Source: Bradyrhizobium forestalis (GTDB lineage: Bacteria; Pseudomonadota; Alphaproteobacteria; Rhizobiales; Xanthobacteraceae). From it: DNA of 64,000 nucleotides. Shown here in pieces: positions 17,796-25,165 of this stretch (positions within the stretch are counted from its first letter, which is position 1; each line of letters starts with the position of its first letter). The notes under the pieces are model-generated. The model made no database searches and had not been told where the DNA came from. It was given only the letters and a program-made list of their open reading frames with translations. Made by a program: the position numbers and the translations under genes. The stretch is from positions 1 through 64,000 of the forward strand of contig NZ_PGVG01000011.1 in the NCBI RefSeq assembly GCF_002795245.1, in the 5' to 3' direction.

Positions 17796-18572
17796 ATGCC
17801 GCGGAAGCTGGTCGATATCTCGGTCCCGCTCAGAAACGACGTGACCGCCGATCCGCCCGGCAATCACCCGACGATCCAGTATATCGATCACCAGCAGGGC
17901 CTGCCGCGCATGCTGCAGTTCTTCGACGGGCTCAAGGCGGAAGACCTTCCGGACGGACAGGGCTGGGCCGTCGAGCAGGTCTCCCTATCCACCCACAACG
18001 GCACCCATCTCGATGCGCCCTGGCACTTCCATCCGACCATGAACCGCGGCGAGCGGTCATGGACCATCGACGAGGTGCCGCTTGAATGGTGCTTTCAGCC
18101 CGGCGTGAAGCTCGACTTTCGGCATCTGCCCGACGGCTATGTGGCGAGTGCCGAGGATGTCGAGAAGGAGCTGAAGCGTATCGGACACAGTCTGTCGCCG
18201 CTGGAGATCGTCGTCGTCAACACCAGCGCCGGCGCAAAATTCGGCACGGCCGACTACGTCAATTCCGGCTGCGGCATGGGCTATGAGGCCACCATGTACC
18301 TGCTCGAACGCGGCGTGCGGCTGACCGGCACCGACGGCTGGAGCTGGGATGCGCCGTTCGTCTACACCGCCAAGAAATATGCCGAAACAAGAAACGCCGG
18401 CCTGATCTGGGAGGGCCATAAGGCGGGACGGCACATCGGCTATTGCCATCTCGAGAAGCTGCACAATCTCGACCAGCTGCCTGCGACCGGATTCACGATC
18501 TCGTGCTTCCCGGTGAAGATCGAGCGCGCCTCCGCTGGCTGGACCCGCGCGGTCGCCATCATCGATAGCTAG
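17796..18572 (+). CDS. Cyclase family protein (metal-dependent, KynB-like fold)
   Basis: A 258-residue cyclase-family hydrolase (same fold as kynurenine formamidase). The metal-binding signature 'STHNGTHLDAPWHF' lies near 69-82, and the conserved 'WEGHKAGRHIGYCHLEKL' region follows in the C-terminal half. Members hydrolyse amides or lactones, or isomerise small carboxylates. The start at 17796 is chosen for the 'gaggga' RBS 6 nt upstream; 17790 and 17745 are in-frame alternatives. It is divergent from the TRAP operon, which probably imports its substrate or a related acid. It is not near tryptophan genes, so true kynurenine formamidase activity is unlikely. Confidence 0.85.
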   Translation: MPRKLVDISVPLRNDVTADPPGNHPTIQYIDHQQGLPRMLQFFDGLKAEDLPDGQGWAVEQVSLSTHNGTHLDAPWHFHPTMNRGERSWTIDEVPLEWCFQPGVKLDFRHLPDGYVASAEDVEKELKRIGHSLSPLEIVVVNTSAGAKFGTADYVNSGCGMGYEATMYLLERGVRLTGTDGWSWDAPFVYTAKKYAETRNAGLIWEGHKAGRHIGYCHLEKLHNLDQLPATGFTISCFPVKIERASAGWTRAVAIIDS

Positions 18573-18575
18573 AGC

Positions 18576-18778
18576 TGATGAGATCAGTTCGATCGCTACA
18601 ACGGAAGTGCACTCCCTCTCCCGCTTGCGGGAGAGGGCTGGGGAGAGGGTGTTTCCGCAATGGGACATCCCCTAGAGGAGAAAGCCCTCACCCGCGCCTT
18701 TCGGCGCGACCTCTCCCGCAAGCGGGAGAGGTTGCACCGAGCCCGCGGCAATCGATTCACCCAACGCCATTCCGTTTT
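18576..18778. repeat. Intergenic palindromic repeat, copy B
   Basis: Same organisation as 13590-13790: hairpin near 18615-18636, second hairpin near 18710-18732, and the shared tail containing 'caatcgattca'. It separates the convergent cyclase gene (ends 18572) and Crp-family gene (ends 18791). Confidence 0.85.
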
Positions 18779-18790
18779 AGGCAGACGCCG

Positions 18791-19519
18791 TCACTCCCCG
18801 CCGAGGCCGCTCTCGGCGAGCTCGCGCAGCGCGTCGATATCCAGCACGACGATGGCGCCGTGCTCGAGGCGGACCCAGTTGCGGCCGGCCCAGGCGCGCA
18901 ATTGCTTGTTGATGCTCTCGCGCGTCATCCCGACCATCTCGCTGATCTCCTGCTGCGTGATGGCGAGCGTGCCGCTGCCGGAATCGAGCTTGCGCTCCTC
19001 GGTGAGACCGAGCAGCGCACTCGCAAGCCGGCCCGGCAGATTCTGCAGGATCACCTGCTCGACCTGCTGACTGGTCCAGCGCAGACGCGCGCAGAGCAGC
19101 TCGATGAATTTCATCGCCAGCGCCGGCTGGCTCTTCACGAAGGGCAGGAAGTCCCGGCGATCGATGACGTAGAGCTCGCAATTGGTGTTGGCGGTCGCGT
19201 CCGCCGACCTGGGAGCGCCGTCGAGCACCGCGATCTCGCCAAAGATTTCCCCGGGACCGATCAGATTGAGAATGGCGTTTCGTCCATCCGGCGACGAAGA
19301 GGAAATCTTCACTGTCCCCGAAATCACGGCGAACAGATTATTGCCGGGATCGCCCTTGGCGGCGATCGTCGCGCCGCGCTTGACGGTGGTGTGCTTGGCG
19401 TAGCGGCAGAGCTGATCGAGCGCCTCCGGCTCCAGATCCGCGAAGATCGGGTGCTTGCGCAGGACCGATAGTTTGTTGCCCGCCGACTGTCGGGGGTCGC
19501 CGGTCTTGTCCTGAGGCAC
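18791..19519 (-). CDS. Crp/Fnr family transcriptional regulator
   Basis: A 242-residue regulator with an N-terminal cyclic-nucleotide-binding-like domain (about 25-140, 'GNNLFAVISGTVKISS', 'FGEIAVLDGAPRSADA') and a C-terminal winged helix ('ITQQEISEMVGMTRESINKQ'). The 'FGEIAVLDGAPRSA' phosphate-binding cassette resembles Crp-type cAMP sites, so nucleotide binding is possible. No N-terminal cysteine cluster exists, so it is not an oxygen-sensing FNR. The HTH has 'TRESINKQL' rather than the 'ETVSR' seen in the FNR-type protein encoded at 20015-20728, so it should read a different DNA site. It is 274 bp downstream of the small membrane protein gene. Confidence 0.9.
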   Translation of the reverse strand: MPQDKTGDPRQSAGNKLSVLRKHPIFADLEPEALDQLCRYAKHTTVKRGATIAAKGDPGNNLFAVISGTVKISSSSPDGRNAILNLIGPGEIFGEIAVLDGAPRSADATANTNCELYVIDRRDFLPFVKSQPALAMKFIELLCARLRWTSQQVEQVILQNLPGRLASALLGLTEERKLDSGSGTLAITQQEISEMVGMTRESINKQLRAWAGRNWVRLEHGAIVVLDIDALRELAESGLGGE

Positions 19520-19793
19520 GCCGCGGGGCTCCTAAGACTACGAGGCAGTAGGTTCCTGCGTAGTCAACGTTACCAGGCTTTTCAACCGGAAAGCACGCAC
19601 GCGATTTGAGGTAAATGCCACGAAAAAGGCCGGTAATGTCGGAAGTTCGCATCCGAGGGATGCGCCGATGCGTCTCGATCGATGCAGAGTTGCAGGCAAT
19701 GCAAGCCGAGATTGCGTTCAGGCGCTGCCGAGGGCCAGTGCCCGCGAGCGTCGGTTTCGGCGCGCCGGACGTGCACTAAGACCTGAGGGAGCT

Positions 19794-19922
19794 TCAGCGC
19801 TTGGAGTCCGGATCGAGCCGGCCCGCGCCCGTTTGCCGATCCGCCCAAGCCAAAACTGCGGCGAATGCGACGAAGATCGCAACGACGACAATGGTCACCA
19901 GCAACGCATCAGCGGGCATCAT
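19794..19922 (-). CDS. 42-residue single-pass membrane protein
   Basis: A short reading frame of 42 residues starting MMPADALLV: one hydrophobic helix spans about residues 6-26 (Val/Ile/Ala-rich, ending in Trp), followed by a charged tail 'ADRQTGAGRLDPDSKR'. The sequence 'gggaggagc' directly precedes the start codon and makes a strong ribosome binding site. A perfect FixK/FNR box lies 52-65 bp upstream. The size and topology resemble small subunits or stabilisers of membrane respiratory complexes (CydX- or CcoS-like), but there is no clear similarity to a named family, so function is open. Codon composition fits the genome. A start at 19919 is equally possible. Confidence 0.72.
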   Translation of the reverse strand: MMPADALLVTIVVVAIFVAFAAVLAWADRQTGAGRLDPDSKR

Positions 19923-19973
19923 GCTCCTCCCGGATTGTTTGCGGCATTATTTTGCGACGCATGGCCGGCGTCA

Positions 19974-19987
19974 TTGATCGGGATCAA
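19974..19987. promoter_or_regulatory. FixK/FNR box (perfect TTGAT-N4-ATCAA)
   Basis: TTGATcgggATCAA, centred 58 nt upstream of the small membrane protein start, which places it near -41.5 of a plausible promoter. Confidence 0.75.
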
Positions 19988-20014
19988 ATTGCCGAGGGCG
20001 TTGTGGACAGGATG

Positions 20015-20728
20015 TCAGGCTGCGGCCATGGCCTCGACGCGAGCCGGATCGAGCAGGCTGATGCCGCCCTGGATGATCTCGATCACCCCCTGACGCTCCA
20101 GCTTGGTGAAGGTGCGGCTGACGGTTTCGATGGTCAGTCCGAGATAGTCGGCGATGTCCTGGCGGCTCATCGGAAGCGGTACCATGTCGGATAGGGCCTT
20201 GAGCGCGACCAGCCGCTCACGCCAGCCGAGCAGAAAGGTCGCAACCTTCTCGTCGGCCGAGCGTCGGCCGAGCAGGACCATATGGTTGCGAGCCTGGCTC
20301 AGCTCGCGAATAGCCAGCTCATTGATCCGCCTGAGCAGCTGCGGCCGGTCTTCGATGAAACGGCTGAAGGGCGCCTTTGCGAATTGGCACACGGTCACCG
20401 CGCCGATTGCATCGGCCGAAAAGTTGTGGCGGCCGGACAGATTCATCCCCAGGAAGTCACCGGGCAAGGCAAAGCCGACGATCTGCCGCCGGCCGTCGGG
20501 CAGCAGCTTGTACAGCCGCATGACGCCTTCGAGCACGTTGTAGAACGAGGTCGTGATATCCTCCTCGGAGAACACGGTCTCGCCCGAGCCAAAATGGACG
20601 CGGCGTCCGAGATGCTCGAATTCCCTGAGCTCGGCTGCATCCAGCGACGAACAGACCGCAGCCCCGCGTACGGCACAATCGTCGCAAAAATGTCCGTTTG
20701 GCTCAATCGTGACCAGGGAAGCCTTCAT
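20015..20728 (-). CDS. FNR-type oxygen-responsive regulator (AadR/FixK1/FnrN-like)
   Basis: A 237-residue Crp/Fnr regulator with cysteines fit to hold an oxygen-labile [4Fe-4S] cluster: Cys15-x2-Cys18-x7-Cys26 at the N-terminus and a central Cys114 in 'GAVTVCQFAK'. The effector fold is followed by 'MSRQDIADYLGLTIETVSRTFTKLE'-type helix-turn-helix (split here; recognition residues E-x2-SR), the pattern that reads TTGAT-N4-ATCAA. The start at 20728 has 'gaggag' upstream; earlier in-frame codons translate the promoter. A FixK/FNR box lies 85-98 bp upstream, so it may be autoregulated or under another FixK. Boxes ahead of many neighbouring genes make this protein, or a distant FixK2, their likely activator. 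Confidence 0.92.
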   Translation of the reverse strand: MKASLVTIEPNGHFCDDCAVRGAAVCSSLDAAELREFEHLGRRVHFGSGETVFSEEDITTSFYNVLEGVMRLYKLLPDGRRQIVGFALPGDFLGMNLSGRHNFSADAIGAVTVCQFAKAPFSRFIEDRPQLLRRINELAIRELSQARNHMVLLGRRSADEKVATFLLGWRERLVALKALSDMVPLPMSRQDIADYLGLTIETVSRTFTKLERQGVIEIIQGGISLLDPARVEAMAAA

Positions 20729-20812
20729 CCACCGCTCCTCGCGCCGGCTGCCCCCCGACACCAAGCCGAGTCCACCGCGCGGCTGCATTTTACTGCACCG
20801 CGCCACAGCCGA

Positions 20813-20826
20813 TTGACTCAGATCAA
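20813..20826. promoter_or_regulatory. FixK/FNR box between divergent regulator and cytochrome c genes
   Basis: TTGACtcagATCAA, centred 64 nt before the cytochrome c start and 91 nt before the FNR-type regulator start. Confidence 0.75.
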
Positions 20827-20883
20827 ATTTGAGCGGCATCCGCGTCTTATTCTGTCTCCACAGTTCGATGGGGTCCCTTTTCC

Positions 20884-21201
20884 ATGCTGCAAAGCGCACT
20901 GCGTCACGGCCTGATTGGGCTGCTTCTGATCACGCCTGCGCTGGCGGCCCCGACGGCGGAACAACGCGGTAAGGCTTTTGCCCGGGCCAATTGCGCACGC
21001 TGTCACGCGATCGACCGCGTCTCCAAAAGTCCCCTCGAGATCGCGCCTCCGCTGCGCACTCTGCATCGGCGCTATCCGGTCGAAAGCCTTGGCGAGGCGC
21101 TGGCGGAGGGAATCTACACCGGCCATGACGACATGCCGGCCTTCGAGCTCAGCCCGGACCAGATCCACGACCTGCTGTCCTACCTGAAGACGCTGGAATA
21201 A
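20884..21201 (+). CDS. Small monoheme cytochrome c
   Basis: A 105-residue class I cytochrome c with a signal peptide (cleavage near 'ALAAP', residue 22). Heme is attached through Cys37-Ala-Arg-Cys40-His41, and Met84 in 'DDMPAF' is the likely sixth ligand. It is a soluble periplasmic electron carrier. It is divergent from the FNR-type regulator with a shared FixK/FNR box, so it is probably induced under low oxygen. The next gene downstream is convergent, 6 bp away. Confidence 0.92.
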   Translation: MLQSALRHGLIGLLLITPALAAPTAEQRGKAFARANCARCHAIDRVSKSPLEIAPPLRTLHRRYPVESLGEALAEGIYTGHDDMPAFELSPDQIHDLLSYLKTLE

Positions 21202-21207
21202 TCGGCC

Positions 21208-22311
21208 TCACACCGCCTGCACGGTCCACCCGACCAGCTCCTTCGCGATGCGGGCGAAGGCCGCATCGAAGGCGGCGACTGAAGCGGCCGGTTCGACCTT
21301 GTCGAGCTTCTCGCTGGTCTCGATGAGGCGCGAGGCGATCACCTTGCCGTTCTTGTCGACGATCCGCACCGACAGTCCGATCTCGGCCCGAATCTCTCCT
21401 TCCGTCGCGATCCGAAAGCGCCGGATGTCGATCAGGAGCTGGTAATCCGCCTGGCCGAGATCGCTCGTGCGCAGCGGCGCGTGGGCGATGTCGTAGTTCT
21501 CGAAGCTGTCGATCAGGCGTGCCTGCACCAATTTCGGAATGCTGTCAGCCCAGAGGAAATCGGCAAAGCCCGGTCTGTCTCCGCTGGGCGCGAACAGCAT
21601 GCGCTGGGTCTGCAGCATTGCGACCGCCGTCGGCTCGGGAATCGCCAGCGACGCGGACAGCGTCTTGCCGGCCGACCCGAGATTCTGCGGTGTGCGCAGG
21701 TCGTAGGTGATCTTCTGCGCGGGCGCGCCGCCGCCGGTCATCTTCTCGAGGCCCGCCAGAATGCCGTCGAGCTTGCCGGTGTTGCGCGCGAGCCCATCGG
21801 AGAAGGTCTTGAAATTCGCAATGGTGTCCTTCAGCGGGCCGGAATTGTCCTGAAGCACCGTGTCGACCCGCCGCAGCGCATCGCGCGCCGCCTGCGTCAT
21901 GCTCTGGCCGGCGCCGGCCTCCGCGATCAAGGTCGGGAGCTCGCCGGATTTGGCGACGATCACGCCGCCCTCCAACGTCACCACCGGCACGCCGGTCAGG
22001 CCCTGGAATTCGAGGCCGACCTTGGTGTCGGCACGGACCGGCGTCGCCGTGGCAACCGAGATCGTCGCATTGACGAAGCGCGGGTTGTCCGACGCGAGTC
22101 CGAGCTGGGTCACCTCTCCGACGCGAATGCCGTTGAACAGCACGCCGGCGCCGACCAGGAGGCCGGGCACCGGCCCCTGGAATTGCACGTGGTAGTTCGT
22201 ACGCGGCCCGATGCCGCCGGTGTTGTTCAGCCAATAGACGAAGCCGAACACCGCGACGATCGCGGCCAGCACGAAACTGCCGATCAGCACGTAGGGAGCG
22301 CGGGTTTCCAT
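21208..22311 (-). CDS. mlaD: MlaD-type MCE protein fused to an ABC-auxiliary (PqiC-like) domain
   Basis: A 367-residue protein: an N-terminal transmembrane helix (about 8-30), an MCE/MlaD lipid-binding domain (about 38-118, 'GLLVGAGVLFNGIRVGEV'), a helical linker, and a C-terminal domain (about 205-360) that resembles the ABC-type transport auxiliary lipoprotein fold (PqiC/YmbA-like; 'LIDSFENYDIAHAP', 'DYQLLIDIRRFRI', 'RIVDKNGKVIASR'). In E. coli the auxiliary protein is a separate outer-membrane lipoprotein, so here periplasmic bridge and partner appear fused. Together with the two downstream-numbered genes it forms a phospholipid transporter. It is 3 bp from the ATPase gene in the operon. 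Confidence 0.85.
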   Translation of the reverse strand: METRAPYVLIGSFVLAAIVAVFGFVYWLNNTGGIGPRTNYHVQFQGPVPGLLVGAGVLFNGIRVGEVTQLGLASDNPRFVNATISVATATPVRADTKVGLEFQGLTGVPVVTLEGGVIVAKSGELPTLIAEAGAGQSMTQAARDALRRVDTVLQDNSGPLKDTIANFKTFSDGLARNTGKLDGILAGLEKMTGGGAPAQKITYDLRTPQNLGSAGKTLSASLAIPEPTAVAMLQTQRMLFAPSGDRPGFADFLWADSIPKLVQARLIDSFENYDIAHAPLRTSDLGQADYQLLIDIRRFRIATEGEIRAEIGLSVRIVDKNGKVIASRLIETSEKLDKVEPAASVAAFDAAFARIAKELVGWTVQAV

Positions 22312-22314
22312 CTC

Positions 22315-23088
22315 TCATCTCATCTCGTGTTGCAGCATCTGCGAGCGCTTGCCGTGGAAATAGGCGCGCACCCAGGGATGCTCGGATTGCAGCAATTCGC
22401 GCATCGGGCCGATGGCCACGATCTTGCCGTCGGCGAGCGCGGCGACGCGGTCGCAGACCGTGGTCAGGCTGGCAAGGTCATGGGTCACCATGAACACGGT
22501 GAGCTCCAGGGTCTTTTGCAGCGTCTTGATCAGCGCATCGAAATCGCCGGCGGCGATCGGATCGAGGCCCGAGGTCGGCTCGTCCAGGAACAGGATCGGC
22601 GGATCGAGCGCGAGCGCGCGCGCCAGCGCCACGCGCTTGGTCATGCCGCCGGACAGCTCCGCCGGATATTTGTCGGCGTCCCCGGCGCGCAGGCCCACCA
22701 TTTCGAGCTTGGCGATCGCGATCTCGTCCATCAGCTCCTGCGACAGGACGAGATTTTCGCGCAGCGGAAACTGGACGTTCTGACGGACCGTCAGCGAGGA
22801 GAACAGCGCGCCCTGCTGGAACAGGATGCCCCATGCCGTGGCTGCGCCTCGGCCGTGACCATTGGAAGCCTGGCCCATGACCTCAATGGTCCCGCTCCGG
22901 CGCGGGATGAGGCCGATGATGGTCCGCATCAAGACCGACTTGCCGCCGCCGGATGCCCCCACCAGCCCGAGGATCTCGCCCCGGCGAACGTCGAGCGACA
23001 GATGGTCGAGCACGGTCTGACGACCGAAGCCGACCACGAGGTCACGGACGCGAATTGCGAACTCGTCTAACGGTTCCTCCATCGTCAC
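22315..23088 (-). CDS. mlaF: MlaF-type ABC transporter ATPase
   Basis: A 257-residue ATPase with Walker A 'GASGGGKSVLM' (about 40-50), signature 'LSGGMTKRVALARAL' and Walker B 'ILFLDEPTSGLDP'. The signature 'SGGMTKRV' is characteristic of MlaF/TTG2A. It energises lipid movement between inner and outer membranes with MlaE and MlaD. It overlaps the permease gene by 4 bp. Confidence 0.92.
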   Translation of the reverse strand: MTMEEPLDEFAIRVRDLVVGFGRQTVLDHLSLDVRRGEILGLVGASGGGKSVLMRTIIGLIPRRSGTIEVMGQASNGHGRGAATAWGILFQQGALFSSLTVRQNVQFPLRENLVLSQELMDEIAIAKLEMVGLRAGDADKYPAELSGGMTKRVALARALALDPPILFLDEPTSGLDPIAAGDFDALIKTLQKTLELTVFMVTHDLASLTTVCDRVAALADGKIVAIGPMRELLQSEHPWVRAYFHGKRSQMLQHEMR

Positions 23089-24221
23089 ATTCCGATCGAG
23101 GCAAAGAAGACAGCGAACAGGCCGTCGAGCACGATCACCAGGAAAATCGACTTCACGACCGACGTCGTGGTCTGCCGCCCGAGCGACTCCGCGCTGCCCT
23201 TGACGCGCAATCCCTCGCTGCAGGCCACGATCCCAATCACCAGCGCCATGAACGGCGCCTTCAGGATGCCCACCTCGAAATGGGTGACGGTAATGGCCTC
23301 ATGCAGCCGCGCGATGTAGATCGCCGGCCCCATGTCGCCGTAGAACTGGGCCACGAGGCCGCCGCCATAGAGCGCGGCAATCGATCCGATGAAGGTGAGG
23401 ATCGGCAGCGCGATGACCAGGGCCGCAACGCGCGGCAGGATCAGGACGTCGACGGGATCGAGTCCCATGGTCGAGAGCGCGTCGATCTCCTCGCGCATCT
23501 TCATCGAGCCGAGTTCGGCGGTGTAGGCGCTTCCCGACCGTCCCGCGACCATGATGGCGACGATCAGCACGCCAAGCTCACGCAGCACCAGGATGCCGAC
23601 CATGTCGACCGTATACGACTCCGCGCCGAATCTGCGGAAGTGGAAAAACCCCTGCTGCGCGATGATGGCGCCGATCAGGAAGGTGATCAGCGTGACGATG
23701 GGGATGGCCTGCCACCCGATGCGGTAGAGCTGATACACCAGCGAGGTCAGCCGCAGCGAACGCGGCCGGCGCAGCACCCCGATCACGGCCATGAACAATG
23801 CGCCGAGCATCTGCAGGAAGATCGAGATGTCTTCCCGCGCCCCGACCGTCGACTTGCCGAGATCGCCCAGCCTCGCCAGAACCGGATTGAGGGCAGCCGT
23901 CGGGCCCGGCGTGTGGCGGTTGACCTGGCGCACCTCATCCATCAGCCCGCTGAAATGGTCGGCGACGCCGACGAATTCGGCCGATCTGCCTGACGATGCG
24001 GCCCTGCGCGACAGCTTTTCCAGGACCCAGGCGCCGAGCGTGTCCAGCGCACTGATGCCCGACATGTCCAGGGTCACGGCGCGCGAGCGATCGACGTCGG
24101 CCCCGACCGACCGGGACAGAGTCTCGAGCGTCACCACGTTCGCGGCGGTCCAGGGCCCTTCAGGGCGCAATTTCAGCACGTCGCCGGACGGCGTCGCGCG
24201 TAGCAGCGGTTCGTGGTTCAC
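23085..24221 (-). CDS. mlaE: MlaE-type permease with N-terminal STAS domain
   Basis: A 378-residue protein: a STAS domain (about 10-110, 'VTLDMSGISALDTLGAWVLE') joined to a MlaE permease (about 125-375, 'GRSGSAYTAELGSMKMREEIDAL', split region, and 'FEVGILKAPFMALVIG'). In E. coli the STAS protein MlaB is separate; the fusion is common in alphaproteobacteria. It is the first gene of the three-gene lipid-transport operon. A FixK/FNR-like box lies 70-83 bp upstream. Confidence 0.9.
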   Translation of the reverse strand: MNHEPLLRATPSGDVLKLRPEGPWTAANVVTLETLSRSVGADVDRSRAVTLDMSGISALDTLGAWVLEKLSRRAASSGRSAEFVGVADHFSGLMDEVRQVNRHTPGPTAALNPVLARLGDLGKSTVGAREDISIFLQMLGALFMAVIGVLRRPRSLRLTSLVYQLYRIGWQAIPIVTLITFLIGAIIAQQGFFHFRRFGAESYTVDMVGILVLRELGVLIVAIMVAGRSGSAYTAELGSMKMREEIDALSTMGLDPVDVLILPRVAALVIALPILTFIGSIAALYGGGLVAQFYGDMGPAIYIARLHEAITVTHFEVGILKAPFMALVIGIVACSEGLRVKGSAESLGRQTTTSVVKSIFLVIVLDGLFAVFFASIGM

Positions 24222-24290
24222 GCTTCCACCTCATCGGGACGATCGGTCCCCATTCAGCAGGCATTTCTAGGCCAGCATGTGGCGGCCGGT

Positions 24291-24304
24291 TTGACCTGTC
24301 TCAA
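24291..24304. promoter_or_regulatory. FixK/FNR-like box before mlaE
   Basis: TTGACctgtCTCAA, centred 76 nt before the mlaE start. The right half-site deviates from ATCAA in one base. Confidence 0.5.
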
Positions 24305-24326
24305 GGCCCCGAACACGCCCGGCCTC

Positions 24327-24340
24327 TTGACGCAAATCAA
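24327..24340. promoter_or_regulatory. FixK/FNR box before the DUF883 gene
   Basis: TTGACgcaaATCAA, centred 64 nt before the start at 24398. Confidence 0.7.
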
Positions 24341-24397
24341 GCGCGATCGCGCGGGCGGGTCTTAGGCTCAATCCCATTCAATGAGGACACCAAATCC

Positions 24398-24673
24398 ATG
24401 TTCGACAGCGACAGGATGAGCGAAGAATTGCGGGCGCTGAAGCTTGACGTCACGCGCTTGCTGAGCACCGCCGGCGAGGAGATGTTCGAGAGCTCGCAAG
24501 ATCGCGCCGAGGCGCTCGCCGATCAGATCAGGGCCGCGCTCACCGAGCTCGGCGAGACCGTCGAACAAGAGCAGGAGCAGCTCCAGGGCCTCGTCGCGGA
24601 GCGTCCGATCACATCGCTCGCCTCCGCCTTCGCGCTGGGCGTGGTTGTCGGCTTCATGCTGAGGAGGCACTAG
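24398..24673 (+). CDS. DUF883 (ElaB/YqjD-like) membrane-anchored protein
   Basis: A 91-residue protein with a long amphipathic helical N-terminal part (about 1-68, likely coiled coil) and a C-terminal membrane anchor 'SLASAFALGVVVGFMLRRH'. This matches the ElaB/YqjD/DUF883 pattern; E. coli members bind ribosomes and rise in stationary phase. It is the first of a two-gene unit behind a FixK/FNR box. The following gene starts at the next base after its stop. Confidence 0.82.
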   Translation: MFDSDRMSEELRALKLDVTRLLSTAGEEMFESSQDRAEALADQIRAALTELGETVEQEQEQLQGLVAERPITSLASAFALGVVVGFMLRRH

Positions 24674-25156
24674 GTGAATACCGAGAACATCGTCAAACAT
24701 CTGCGCGTGCTGTGGCGTACCGACAGGATCATCGCGGATATCAGGCTGCGCCATTTGCTGATCGGCCTCGGCCTGCGCGCCTTCGCGGCGCTGATCGCAG
24801 CCTTCGGGCTCCTGATGCTGGAGCTGTCGGCCTATTTTGCGCTGGTGCAGATCTGGAGCGCAATTGCCGCGGCAGCCATCCTCGGCGCCGTCAATTTTGT
24901 CATCGCAGCCGTTCTCTTCGTGATCGCCGGCCGCGCACCGTCAGGCCGGGATATCGAGCTCGCCAACGAAATTCACGGCGCCTCCATCGAAGCCCTCCAG
25001 CTCGAGGCGCGTGCGCTCCAGGCCCAGGTGACAGGTGCAGTGCATCATCCGCTCAGCACGATCGTGCCGGTGCTGGTGCCGCTGATCGCGATCATCGTCA
25101 AGAATTTGCGGACGACGGCCAAGACGTCCGCCGGTGAAAATTCGGCCCGCCCCTAG
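24674..25156 (+). CDS. Phage-holin-family / YqjE-like membrane protein
   Basis: A 160-residue protein with three or four hydrophobic segments (about 27-50, 57-83 and 127-145). It has the charged short N-terminus and paired helices of the Phage_holin_3_6/YqjE family, which commonly follows DUF883 genes. The start is GTG at 24674, directly abutting the stop of the upstream gene, with 'gaggagg' at the right distance. The function is unknown; a membrane stress role with its partner is the usual suggestion. The next gene is convergent. Confidence 0.75.
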   Translation: MNTENIVKHLRVLWRTDRIIADIRLRHLLIGLGLRAFAALIAAFGLLMLELSAYFALVQIWSAIAAAAILGAVNFVIAAVLFVIAGRAPSGRDIELANEIHGASIEALQLEARALQAQVTGAVHHPLSTIVPVLVPLIAIIVKNLRTTAKTSAGENSARP

Positions 25157-25165
25157 CGGTCGAGC

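Noticed and set aside
19636..19782. A 48-residue plus-strand frame in the gap between the two Crp/Fnr genes
   Set aside because: No clear RBS, no recognisable feature and no partner; chance open frame is as likely.
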